From UBA1858 sp965227695 (lineage in GTDB: Bacteria; Pseudomonadota; Gammaproteobacteria; UBA4575): a DNA stretch of 64,000 nt. The stretch covers positions 2,418,001-2,482,000 of the forward strand of contig OZ245760.1 in assembly GCA_965227695.1 (NCBI GenBank). The letters run 5' to 3'. The notes under the pieces were generated by a model, which saw nothing but the letters and a program-made list of their open reading frames with translations, made no database searches and had not been told where the DNA came from. This document shows positions 17,830 to 25,777 of this stretch, piece by piece. The translations under genes were made by a program, and so were the position numbers. Each line of letters opens with the position of its first letter. Position 1 is the first letter of the stretch.

Positions 17830-18177
17830 ATGAATATTGATAAAATTTACTACAACCCCAACTGCTCCAAATGCCGCCAGACCAAGTCGATTCTCGATGA
17901 GAAAAACATCAATGCCGAGGTGGTCGAGTATTTAAACACTCCCATAAGCAGAGAAGACCTGGCTCACATCATTAGCCTGGGTGTTCCTGCCAAAGAGCTG
18001 GTGCGCACGGGTGAAGAGGCATGGTCTCAAACCGGGCTCGACATTGAAACAGCTTCAGATGACGATTTGATTAATGCCATTATCGCACACCCCATTCTAT
18101 TGCAGCGCCCGATTGTAATTGCAAATGGCAAAGCGGTCATTGCACGTCCTCCTGAAAAGGTACTGGAGGTGTTATAA
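17830..18177 (+). CDS. arsC: Arsenate reductase (glutaredoxin type), ArsC family
   Basis: This 115-residue thioredoxin-fold protein belongs to the ArsC family, which reduces arsenate to arsenite using glutaredoxin. It has the nucleophilic Cys12 in NPNCSKC and the three arginines that bind the oxyanion in E. coli ArsC (here Arg59, Arg93 and Arg106). It also carries an extra Cys15, giving a CxxC. No arsR, arsB or acr3 gene is nearby. Instead it is directly joined to wrbA (stop and start abut), so it may be the housekeeping chromosomal member of the family rather than part of a resistance operon. Confidence 0.88.
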   Translation: MNIDKIYYNPNCSKCRQTKSILDEKNINAEVVEYLNTPISREDLAHIISLGVPAKELVRTGEEAWSQTGLDIETASDDDLINAIIAHPILLQRPIVIANGKAVIARPPEKVLEVL

Positions 18178-18768
18178 ATGGGCCCTCTTCTGGTTTTATA
18201 CTACAGCCGCAATGGTGCCACCCGCGAGATGGCCTATAAAATCGCCCACGGCGGTGAACAGGCCGGGGTGGAAGTAATCATTCGCACGGTGCCTGCTGTG
18301 TCCGCCAATTGTGAAGCCACCGAACCTGAAATCCCGGAATCGGGTGATGTTTACGCACAAACCAGCGACCTTGAACGCTGCTCGGGCCTGATTATTGGCA
18401 GCCCCACCCGTTTTGGCAATATGGCCGCCCCGGTGAAGTACTTTCTCGACAGCACCAGTGGGTTGTGGCTAAAAGGCGCACTTGCGAATAAACCGGCGGC
18501 CGTGTTTACCTCTACCAGCAGCCTGCATGGCGGCCAGGAAAGCACCTTACTCTCGATGATGCTGCCCCTGCTTCACCACGGCATGGTGATGGTGGGCCTG
18601 CCCTATAGCGAGCCGGCGCTTGCCAAAACTACCAGTGGTGGTACGCCGTATGGTGCCAGCCATGTGGCCGGCCCCAATAGTGACTTGCCGCTGACTGAGG
18701 AAGAATCGCATTTGTGTTTGGCGCTTGGCAGGCGTGTGGCTGAGCTGGCACTGCGGTTGAATGTTTGA
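18178..18768 (+). CDS. wrbA: NAD(P)H:quinone oxidoreductase, WrbA family
   Basis: This 196-residue flavodoxin-fold enzyme is of the WrbA type, which reduces quinones by two electrons using NAD(P)H and FMN. The FMN phosphate loop is YYSRNGATREMA near the N-terminus. The second flavin loop is GSPTRFGNMAAPVKYFLD, with STSSLHGGQE further on. The start codon directly follows the arsC stop with no gap, so the two are one transcript. The arsC-wrbA-DUF2069-hda neighbourhood is also seen in Pseudomonas-like genomes. Confidence 0.93.
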   Translation: MGPLLVLYYSRNGATREMAYKIAHGGEQAGVEVIIRTVPAVSANCEATEPEIPESGDVYAQTSDLERCSGLIIGSPTRFGNMAAPVKYFLDSTSGLWLKGALANKPAAVFTSTSSLHGGQESTLLSMMLPLLHHGMVMVGLPYSEPALAKTTSGGTPYGASHVAGPNSDLPLTEEESHLCLALGRRVAELALRLNV

Positions 18769-19063
18769 GTGTGATTTGCGTTTTTGTTCGTGAGATTCCT
18801 GAGTTTTAGAAGAGATTCCCGCGTGCGCGGGAATGACGGGGATGATTGGGAATGACCCTTTCGTCATCCCCATGAAAATGGGGATCTTTGGAAAGACGCC
18901 TCAATGTCATCCCCGGCTTGATCGGGGATCTTGTGAGATTCCCGCTTTCGCGGGAATGACGGTGGGTGCTGTTCTGGAAAATGCTCCTGCAATTCCAGTA
19001 CTTCCGCCATCCATGGCGGTCGCGCGGGAATGACGCTTTAAGGAAACAATGACCGGATAACCA
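18769..19063. repeat. Repeat-filled gap between wrbA and DUF2069
   Basis: No gene is visible. The gap holds palindromes of both types: T-type at about 18815 and 18938, and C-type near 18865 and 18908. A longer composite unit at 18978-19034 ends in a palindrome half. A purine-rich stretch just before 19064 can serve as ribosome binding site for the next gene. Confidence 0.88.
18978..19034 (-). repeat. Composite repeat unit, copy 1
   Basis: This unit of about 57 bp combines a palindrome half (GCGGGAATGAC), a small inverted repeat around CCGCCATCCATGGCGG and the segment ATGCTCCTGCAATTCCAG. The reverse complement recurs at 43135-43192 with a modest number of mismatches. It looks like the normal short palindrome carrying a long insert in its loop. 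Confidence 0.75.
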
Positions 19064-19414
19064 ATGTATTACAAACTAACGCTTATTAGTTATTTTATTC
19101 TGCTGGCAGGCCAGGTGTTGTGGATTGGCTGGCTGAATCCCTCGCCGGTGGTGCCCAAGAGTGTGACGCTGCTGTTTATTGTTGGCCCGCTGTTGCTGCC
19201 ATTACGCGGTTTGTTGCATGCCCGTTTTAAAACGTTTAAGACGTTAACGCTGTTTATGTGGCTGTATTTTGTGATCGGCGTGTGGAACGCGGCCAGTGCC
19301 ACGCAATGGCCACTGGGTGCATTACAGATCACCATGAGTTTGGCCATTGTGCTCTGCGCAATTTTATATTGCCGCCAGCACGACACCCGCCCCGCTAAAA
19401 AGCCGGCCGAGTAA
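19064..19414 (+). CDS. DUF2069 inner-membrane protein
   Basis: This 116-residue protein has four predicted membrane helices separated by short loops. It matches the DUF2069 family found in gammaproteobacteria beside wrbA and hda. The function of the family is unknown. The charged C-terminal tail (RQHDTRPAKKPAE) is probably cytoplasmic. It is convergent with hda, with a one-base gap between the stops. Confidence 0.85.
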   Translation: MYYKLTLISYFILLAGQVLWIGWLNPSPVVPKSVTLLFIVGPLLLPLRGLLHARFKTFKTLTLFMWLYFVIGVWNAASATQWPLGALQITMSLAIVLCAILYCRQHDTRPAKKPAE

Positions 19415-19415
19415 G

Positions 19416-20117
19416 TCAGTTCAGTGTTTTTTTCAAAAAAGGAATGGTCACTTTGCGCTGCTGTTCCAGCGAGGCTTTGTCCAGCGCTTCGATTATGCTG
19501 ACCAGTGTAGACACATCGCGCTGGTAACGGGTTAATAAAAACTTTCTCACTTCCTGGGGCAGCACCAGCCCGCGCACACTGGCGTGAAACTTGAGCGCTT
19601 CATCGAGTTTGTTGTCATCCACCGGGCTGAGTTTATACACTGGCCCCCATACCGCGCGCGAGTTCAGGTCAACCAAATCAAAAATATCGTCTGTGGGTGC
19701 TTTGGTTGAGGCGATGATTAATGTCGTGCCACTGGCACGGTGGTGGTTAATGAAGTTAAACAGTGCCTGCTCCCATCGCGGATTTTTGGCCACAGTATGC
19801 ACGTCATCGATGCAAATTAACTGCATGTCCTGTAGCCCTTCAATGCAGGCCGGGTCCTGTGCGGCTAAATCATGCAGGGGAAGATACATGGCCCGCTTGT
19901 GTGAGGCGGTCGCTTCGTGACACATGGCCTGCAATATGTGGGTTTTACCCGTCGCAGGCATGCCCCATAAAAATATCTGTGGTTCATCCAGCACACCCAT
20001 GGCGACACTTTTAAGTACGCTGATGAGTGTTGGGTCTGAACCGGCATAGTAGGTGTCAAATGTGTTGGCCTGGGCAAGCTGTAAATTGAGCGCCTGCTGT
20101 ATGTGGTGGGAGTCCAT
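19416..20117 (-). CDS. hda: DnaA regulatory inactivator Hda
   Basis: This AAA+ protein resembles the DnaA ATPase domain and, bound to the beta clamp, promotes hydrolysis of DnaA-ATP to prevent re-initiation. It has Walker A GMPATGKTH, Walker B LICIDDVH, and a C-terminal arginine-finger region. The ATG at 20117 is preferred over in-frame ATGs at 20156 and 20162. It gives 233 aa, the E. coli length, and puts ALNLQLAQ at the N-terminus, where Hda proteins carry their clamp-binding QL-x-L-x-L type motif. No strong ribosome binding site distinguishes the options. Confidence 0.88.
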   Translation of the reverse strand: MDSHHIQQALNLQLAQANTFDTYYAGSDPTLISVLKSVAMGVLDEPQIFLWGMPATGKTHILQAMCHEATASHKRAMYLPLHDLAAQDPACIEGLQDMQLICIDDVHTVAKNPRWEQALFNFINHHRASGTTLIIASTKAPTDDIFDLVDLNSRAVWGPVYKLSPVDDNKLDEALKFHASVRGLVLPQEVRKFLLTRYQRDVSTLVSIIEALDKASLEQQRKVTIPFLKKTLN

Positions 20118-20162
20118 TCTGTGCGTTTGGCTGAGCTTGTAAACGTGTTCAATCATAACCAT

Positions 20163-20681
20163 AAGCCGGATGATAAGATAGTTTATTTATAGCAACCTTT
20201 TTTGTTGTGTGTTGATGACTGGTTTACAAAATTAATTTGTGTTTTGAGGTTCGTGGGTTTTTTGGAAGTGAGATTCCCGCTTTCGCGGGAATGACGGGGG
20301 AGGTTTTCGGGAATGACCCTTACGTCATCCCCATGCAAATGGGGATCTTGTGAAAGACACCCCTACGTCATCCCCATGCAAATGGGGATCTTGTGAGATT
20401 CCCGCGTTTCTGGAAGAGAGATTCCCGCGTGCGCGGGAATGACGAGGATGTTTGGGAATGGCCCCTACGTCATCCCCATGCAAATGGGGATCTTGTGAAA
20501 GACACCTCTACGTCATCCCCGGCGTGACCGGGGATCTTGTGAGATTCTTCGTCATCCCCGGCTTGATCGGGGATCCTGGTGAGATTCCTCGTCATCCCCA
20601 TGCAAATGGGGATCTTGTGAGATTCCCGCGTGCACGGGAATGACGAGGGTGTGTTGGAAATGACAGGGGAGCCAGAAATTA
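20163..20681. repeat. Dense array of alternating palindromic repeats (hda/pgsA gap)
   Basis: No gene is visible. About nine palindromes occupy 20270-20645, of both types: T-type at about 20272, 20420 and 20621, and C-type at about 20325, 20368, 20470, 20512, 20552 and 20592. Neighbours are mostly in opposite orientation, joined head-to-head through GACG/CGTC ends or tail-to-tail through ATCTTGTGAGATT. A unit of about 43 bp containing ATCCCCATGCAAATGGGGAT and AAAGACACC is repeated at 20323, 20366 and 20469. The first 100 bases after hda hold nothing recognisable. Confidence 0.92.
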
Positions 20682-21227
20682 TCAGGCGGGTTTCACTGCA
20701 CGCCTCGACCATTCCAGCACGTAGCGCATGCCGCTGGCGAGTGTGGTGCATACCACAATGGCCATCATGGCATTGAGCACCTGTGGATGCATGGGGTTGA
20801 CCTGCGTATATATCAGGCTCACGGCCAGAATAATTTGTGCAAAGGTGTTGATCTTGCTGATCATCAGCGGCTCCATCTGCAATCGGCGTGTGACCATGTG
20901 ATAGGAAACCGCCCCCAGTAATAAAATGACATCACGCGCAATGATTAAGGCGGCCATCCACCAGGGAATCCAGCCGAGCAGTGCGAATGTTAAAAATGCG
21001 GCCACCAGCATGATTTTGTCGGCAATCGGGTCGAGGAATGCCCCCAGTGTCGTCTTCCAGTTGTAACAACGCGCCAGGAAGCCATCGAGCGCATCCGACA
21101 CGCCCATGAATAACACCAGCAGTAATGAACGCTCAAAATGCTGATTAAATAGCATCCACACCAGGCATGGCACACATAAGATGCGTGTGCCGGTAATGAC
21201 ATTCGGTATATAGTGTGCCTTAAACAT
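20682..21227 (-). CDS. pgsA: CDP-alcohol phosphatidyltransferase (PgsA-like)
   Basis: This 181-residue membrane enzyme shows the full CDP-alcohol phosphotransferase signature D-x2-DG-x2-AR-x8-G-x3-D-x3-D, running from DALDGFLAR to GAFLDPIAD. It has about five to six membrane helices. It most likely makes phosphatidylglycerol phosphate from CDP-diacylglycerol and glycerol 3-phosphate. Other alcohols are possible within the family, so the exact product rests on family resemblance. The gene is divergent from purM across a 174-bp gap. Confidence 0.85.
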   Translation of the reverse strand: MFKAHYIPNVITGTRILCVPCLVWMLFNQHFERSLLLVLFMGVSDALDGFLARCYNWKTTLGAFLDPIADKIMLVAAFLTFALLGWIPWWMAALIIARDVILLLGAVSYHMVTRRLQMEPLMISKINTFAQIILAVSLIYTQVNPMHPQVLNAMMAIVVCTTLASGMRYVLEWSRRAVKPA

Positions 21228-21401
21228 GACAGGGACCCTCCTGACTCACCGCATTTTGGCCACACGGGCGCGCGGTGTTTGTTATAGTATTTATACACAC
21301 TAAGATACCACACAGATGCAGAATTGTTGATCAAAATCCTTGTATTTCAAGTGCTTAGTGTAATCCTTTTAATTTCAACACGTTACCGGCATTAACATTC
21401 C

Positions 21402-22427
21402 ATGGGACTGACATATAAAGAGGCCGGCGTCGATATTGACGCGGGCAACGCATTGGTGAAGCGCATCCAGAGCGCGGTGAAAGACACGCACCGTGACGGG
21501 GTGATTTCCGACCTCGGCGGCTTTGGCGGGCTGTTCGAGCTGGCCGCTCACAAGTACAAACAACCGGTCCTGGTGTCGGGCACCGACGGTGTCGGCACCA
21601 AGCTTAAGCTCGCGCACCAGTTAAAAAAGCACGACACCATCGGCATTGACCTGGTGGCCATGTGTGTCAACGATGTCATCGTGCAGGGTGCCGAGCCGCT
21701 GTTCTTTCTTGACTACTTCGCGACAGGCAAACTTGATGTCAACGACAGTGCTGCGGTGGTCACGGGCATCGCCAAAGGCTGTCAGCAGGCAGGCGCAGCG
21801 CTCATTGGTGGCGAAACCGCCGAAATGCCCGGAATGTATGCCGAGGGTGAATATGACCTGGCCGGTTTTTGCGTCGGCGTGGCCGACCGGCAAAACATTA
21901 TCACTGGCGAGCATGTTCGCGCAGGCGATGTGATTATTGGCCTGCATTCCAGCGGTGTGCATTCCAACGGGTTTTCGCTGGTCAACAGGTTAATTGAGCA
22001 AAAAGGCCTGTCGCTGCAGGATACATTTGCCGACAGCACCCTCGGACACACGCTGCTCACACCGACTAAAATATATGTCAAGCCAATACTCGACATGATC
22101 AATCAGTGCGAAGTGCATGCGTGTTGTCACGTCACTGGCGGCGGGATTACCGAAAACCTGCCGCGCGTGCTGCCGCAAAATATCGATGCACACATCGCAC
22201 TGAACAGCTGGACACGTTTACCCATATTTGACTGGATTCAGCAACAGGGTGAGGTCGCCGACCAAGAAATGCTGCGTGTGTTTAATTGCGGTATCGGCAT
22301 GATTGTCATCACGCCTGCCACACACGCTGACAATGTGTTGCAACTGTGCACGCAGCATGCACTGCAGGCAGACATTATCGGCAAGACAGTCACCGGAACG
22401 GGAGAACCGGAAGTTGTCTATTGTTAA
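21402..22427 (+). CDS. purM: Phosphoribosylformylglycinamidine cyclo-ligase (AIR synthetase)
   Basis: This 341-residue enzyme catalyses the fifth step of purine synthesis, ATP-dependent ring closure of FGAM to AIR. Conserved blocks are ISDLGGFGGLFEL, the ATP/metal segment SGTDGVGTKLKLA, GGETAEMPGMY and the C-terminal HVTGGGITENLPR. Length is normal for the family. It lies 12 bp upstream of purN, the usual gammaproteobacterial purMN operon. I saw no clear PurR operator in the upstream gap. Confidence 0.97.
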   Translation: MGLTYKEAGVDIDAGNALVKRIQSAVKDTHRDGVISDLGGFGGLFELAAHKYKQPVLVSGTDGVGTKLKLAHQLKKHDTIGIDLVAMCVNDVIVQGAEPLFFLDYFATGKLDVNDSAAVVTGIAKGCQQAGAALIGGETAEMPGMYAEGEYDLAGFCVGVADRQNIITGEHVRAGDVIIGLHSSGVHSNGFSLVNRLIEQKGLSLQDTFADSTLGHTLLTPTKIYVKPILDMINQCEVHACCHVTGGGITENLPRVLPQNIDAHIALNSWTRLPIFDWIQQQGEVADQEMLRVFNCGIGMIVITPATHADNVLQLCTQHALQADIIGKTVTGTGEPEVVYC

Positions 22428-22439
22428 ACTGACTGCACT

Positions 22440-23096
22440 ATGAATGAATCACCCTGCCGGATTGGGGTGTTGGTGTCGGGTGGCGGCACGAACCTGCAAT
22501 CCATCATTGATCATATTCATGTTGGTGAAAGTCATGCCCGCATCGTCTGTGTCATTAGCAACATTGCAGATGTCTACGCCCTAACACGCGCACAAAGTGC
22601 GGACATCCCCCACCAGGTGATTTCACACAGGCAATATGACTCGCGCGCCGATTTTGAATCCGCACTGATCAACGCATTGCACGCACATGCAGTGGATGTT
22701 GTGGTGCTGGCCGGTTTCATGCGCGTGCTGCAAAGCGGCTTTATTGACCATTTTGCGGGCAGAGTACTTAATATTCACCCTTCGCTTCTGCCTAAATACC
22801 CCGGACTGAACACCCACAAAAGAGCACTCGAAAGTGGTGATGCAACCCATGGCTGCAGCGTGCATTTTGCCACCGCGGAACTTGATGGCGGGCCGGTGAT
22901 CTTACAGGCAAGTGTTCCGGTTTTACCCAATGACACAGTAGAACAACTGGCTGCCCGCGTGCTGCAAAAAGAGCATGTGATTTACCCCATGTGTGTGCAG
23001 TGGTTGTGCCAGGGGAGAATTCACTATCAGCAAGGGCAGGCTTATTTTGACGGGAAAGAATTACACAAGCCATTGCAGCTTGAGGAAATTTGTTGA
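22440..23096 (+). CDS. purN: Phosphoribosylglycinamide formyltransferase
   Basis: This 218-residue enzyme transfers the formyl group from 10-formyl-THF to GAR, the third step of purine synthesis. It has the GAR phosphate loop VSGGGTNLQSI near residue 12, GFMRVL, and the folate and catalytic segment NIHPSLLPKYPG with the conserved Asn-x-His. The Asp in ELDGGPVI follows. It is co-transcribed with purM. Confidence 0.96.
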   Translation: MNESPCRIGVLVSGGGTNLQSIIDHIHVGESHARIVCVISNIADVYALTRAQSADIPHQVISHRQYDSRADFESALINALHAHAVDVVVLAGFMRVLQSGFIDHFAGRVLNIHPSLLPKYPGLNTHKRALESGDATHGCSVHFATAELDGGPVILQASVPVLPNDTVEQLAARVLQKEHVIYPMCVQWLCQGRIHYQQGQAYFDGKELHKPLQLEEIC

Positions 23097-23270
23097 GATT
23101 CCCGCTTTCGCGGGAATGACGGTAGAACCAACTGCGTCATCCCCATGAAAATGGGGATCTTGTGAGGATTTGATGTGAGATTCCCAGTCAAGCTGGGAAT
23201 GACAATGAAGTTTTCGGGAATGACCCCTTCGTCATCCCCGTGAAAACGGGGATCCATGCTAAGGAGAATG
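23097..23270. repeat. Palindromic repeats between purN and the DUF3108 gene
   Basis: Four palindromes fill this short gap: a T-type at 23098, a C-type at about 23135 (loop ATGAAAAT), a T-type at 23178 (AGTCAAGC loop) and a C-type at about 23233. Adjacent copies alternate in orientation. A purine-rich stretch (AAGGAGAATGACC) just before 23275 is a good ribosome binding site for the next gene and directly abuts the last repeat. Confidence 0.88.
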
Positions 23271-23274
23271 ACCA

Positions 23275-24087
23275 ATGAAAACTCTAAATTATTTATTAAT
23301 AAAAATTTCGCTGATTGCACTCCTTGCACTCCCCGGCGTCACCCTGGCAGAAATCGTACTGCCACTTTCAGTGAAAAATATTCCACCTGCATTCACCGCC
23401 AGTTACGCAGTGAAGTTCGGCGGAATGAGTGTGGGGTCACTGGAAGTCAAATTAACACGCGACGATGAAAGTCACTGGACTTACCATTCCAGTTCTTCTG
23501 CCAACGGCCTGGCCGCATTGTTTGTTGGCAGTAACGATGTCACTGACACCGCAAAACTGGCACTCCATAATGGCGCGATACGTCCCACTTCTTACGAACG
23601 CATAAGAATTACCAGCGAAGCAGACAAAAGCGAGCGCGTGTTTTATCAGTGGGACCAGCAACAGGCACAGTCACAATACAAGGACCGTGACCATGCCATT
23701 GAGCTTGACGAAACCACGACCGATAAATTCACATTGCAGTTGTTGATTATGTCCAACATTCACCATATTCCCAACCAGATGACATTGCCGATTATTTCCA
23801 AGGCCGAACTCAAGCAATATGAGATTGTGAATAGTGGGCGTGAAACGCTGAACACAGTGTATGGTCAGCGTGATACGATAATTGTAGAACGCATTAAAGA
23901 CGATTCCTCATACAAGATCTGGGCAGATGCAGAGCATCATGGCCTGCCGGTGAAAATTGAAAGAATCAAACAGGGCAAAACCGAGTATGTGGTTGTTCTC
24001 GAGGAAAGCTCGCTATTTCAGGCCAGCGAAAAAGTCACCACACAGACTATGAATTCCCCGCAATCGTCATATTTTCAACCAAGATAG
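23275..24087 (+). CDS. DUF3108 periplasmic protein
   Basis: This 270-residue protein begins with a signal peptide (hydrophobic run LLIKISLIALLALPGVTLA, probable cleavage after A). The rest matches the DUF3108 family, beta-rich proteins of unknown function commonly encoded next to purMN in gammaproteobacteria. Blocks such as FTASYAVKFGGMSVGSLEV and YKIWADAEHHGLPVKIER are typical. Its last 41 bases overlap the 3' end of pmbA on the other strand. Confidence 0.85.
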   Translation: MKTLNYLLIKISLIALLALPGVTLAEIVLPLSVKNIPPAFTASYAVKFGGMSVGSLEVKLTRDDESHWTYHSSSSANGLAALFVGSNDVTDTAKLALHNGAIRPTSYERIRITSEADKSERVFYQWDQQQAQSQYKDRDHAIELDETTTDKFTLQLLIMSNIHHIPNQMTLPIISKAELKQYEIVNSGRETLNTVYGQRDTIIVERIKDDSSYKIWADAEHHGLPVKIERIKQGKTEYVVVLEESSLFQASEKVTTQTMNSPQSSYFQPR

Positions 24088-25390
24088 ACCCACACTGTAC
24101 ATTGCCGCGTGTGTCGGTGTCGTTACCGACTGCGCTGATTTTCTGAAACATCTCTGCAAGGTTACCCGCAATGGTAATTTCCTGAACCGGATACTGAAGT
24201 TCACCGTTTTCCACCCAGAAGCCTGCGGCACCGCGCGAGTAATCTCCGGTCACGGTATTCACGCCATGACCAATTAACTCTGTTACCAGCAGACCAGTGC
24301 CCATTTCCTGGAGCAGGTCGCGCTGGCTTTTATCACTGTGTGTCATGCGGATATTATGTACCCCACCCGCATTCCCGGTCGTTTGCATGCCAAGTTTGCA
24401 GGCAGAATAACTACTCAGCAAATAACCCTGCAATACGCCGTTTTCTACAATGTTGCGTGCTTGCGTGCGTACTCCTTCATTATCGAACGGGACGGAACCG
24501 AGTGCGCCGGGCAGGTGCGGATCTTCTTTGATGGTTAACCAGTCGGGAAGAATTTTTTTACCCAGTGAGTCCAGCAGAAAAGACGCTTCACGATATAATG
24601 CACCACCACTAATGGCAGAAAACAAATGACCGATTAGTGTTCTGGCCAGCATGGGCTCAAAAAGTATTGGCACACTGCAGGTTTTGAGGCCACGCGAAGA
24701 TAAACGACGCACTGCCCGCTCACGCGCCCTACTTCCAACCGATTCGACCTCTTCTAAATGATTGGCATTGCGGTCGAGCGTGTACCAGTAATCTCTTTGC
24801 ATACCATTTTCATCACCGGCAATGACCGAGCAACTGATACTATGGCGTGTCCCACGATACTCGCCAACAAACCCGTGGGAATTGGCATAACACATCTCGG
24901 TTGTAATGCTGCTGACACTGGCACCTTCCGAGTTCACAATGCGTTGATCATCGCGCGCGGCCTGCTCACATAGAATGGCTTTTTCAAGGGCGGTGTCGGT
25001 ATCAATCGGCCAGGGATGTTCAAGATCCAGTTGCGGGTAACCATAGGCCATGCATTGTTCATCTGCCAGCCCTGCGCATTTATCCTCCGTGGTAAAGCGC
25101 GCGATTTCCAGTGCGGAATCAATCGCTCGGTTAATCGCATCCAGTGAAACGATGTTGGTTGTGGCAGACCCTTTTGCATGCCCGTGATAAACCGTCACAC
25201 CCATTGAGCGTTGATTATGCTGTTCGAGTGTTTCAACTTCGCCGAGACGTGCCGTCACCGAAAAGCCTTTGTCATTACTTGCGGCCACTTCACAGGCATC
25301 GGCTCCCTGTGATTGGGCGTATTCAACCGCCGCGGTCAATAGCGCCTGTATGGATTCGTCATTTGCTGTTTTGCTTATTGTGTTACTCAT
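24047..25390 (-). CDS. pmbA: Metalloprotease subunit PmbA (TldE)
   Basis: This 447-residue partner of TldD forms the TldD/TldE protease, which in E. coli matures microcin B17 and degrades CcdA. PmbA lacks the HExxxH zinc motif and serves as the structural subunit; no such motif is present here. The C-terminal region MTHSDKSQRDLLQEMGTGLL and the GDYSRGAAGFWVENGELQYP segment are family hallmarks. tldD lies upstream on the same strand, but a repeat cluster of almost 390 bp separates them. Confidence 0.94.
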   Translation of the reverse strand: MSNTISKTANDESIQALLTAAVEYAQSQGADACEVAASNDKGFSVTARLGEVETLEQHNQRSMGVTVYHGHAKGSATTNIVSLDAINRAIDSALEIARFTTEDKCAGLADEQCMAYGYPQLDLEHPWPIDTDTALEKAILCEQAARDDQRIVNSEGASVSSITTEMCYANSHGFVGEYRGTRHSISCSVIAGDENGMQRDYWYTLDRNANHLEEVESVGSRARERAVRRLSSRGLKTCSVPILFEPMLARTLIGHLFSAISGGALYREASFLLDSLGKKILPDWLTIKEDPHLPGALGSVPFDNEGVRTQARNIVENGVLQGYLLSSYSACKLGMQTTGNAGGVHNIRMTHSDKSQRDLLQEMGTGLLVTELIGHGVNTVTGDYSRGAAGFWVENGELQYPVQEITIAGNLAEMFQKISAVGNDTDTRGNVQCGSILVENMTIAGNS

Positions 25391-25777
25391 GCTTTCCAGT
25401 GATTAAATTTGTTGTTTGTTTAAGATTAATATCAAGCCCTGCCATTCCTTTGCGAGATCCCCGATCGGGTCGGGGATGACAGAGGAATTATTTCCAATCC
25501 TGTTTGCCATTCATAATGACTGCATTTTCATTTGCCCTGTCATTCCCGCGCACGCGGGAATCTCCAAGATCCCCATTTGCATGGGGATGACATAAAGGTC
25601 ATTCCCAGCCTGATTGGGAATCCCGTACCAACTCTCTTTTGAGATCCCCGTTTTCACGGGGATGACGCATTGGGTTATACCGTCTTTCCTGACACAATTC
25701 TCGTCATTCCTGACTCAACCCCGTCATTCCCGAAAACTTCTTCGTCATTCCCAGCCTGACTGGGAATCCCGTGACAT
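25391..25777. repeat. Repeat cluster between tldD and pmbA
   Basis: No gene is visible. Palindromes of both types occur near 25450 (C-type, GATCGGGT loop), 25543 (T-type), 25570 (C-type, ATTTGCAT loop), 25600 (T-type), 25645 (C-type) and 25747 (T-type). Scattered half-units reading TCATTCC also occur. The cluster splits two genes whose products act as a heterodimer. Confidence 0.9.

Noticed and set aside
17830..18177. Arsenic resistance operon
   Set aside because: Only the reductase-like gene is present. It is joined to wrbA and no regulator or efflux gene is nearby.
20270..20645. CRISPR-like array
   Set aside because: Units are palindromic, in alternating orientation, of two types, with spacers of irregular and very short length. 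Spacers are partly repeated and no cas gene is present.
21228..21401. PurR operator upstream of purM
   Set aside because: I found no convincing ACGCAAACGTTTGCGT-like palindrome in the gap.
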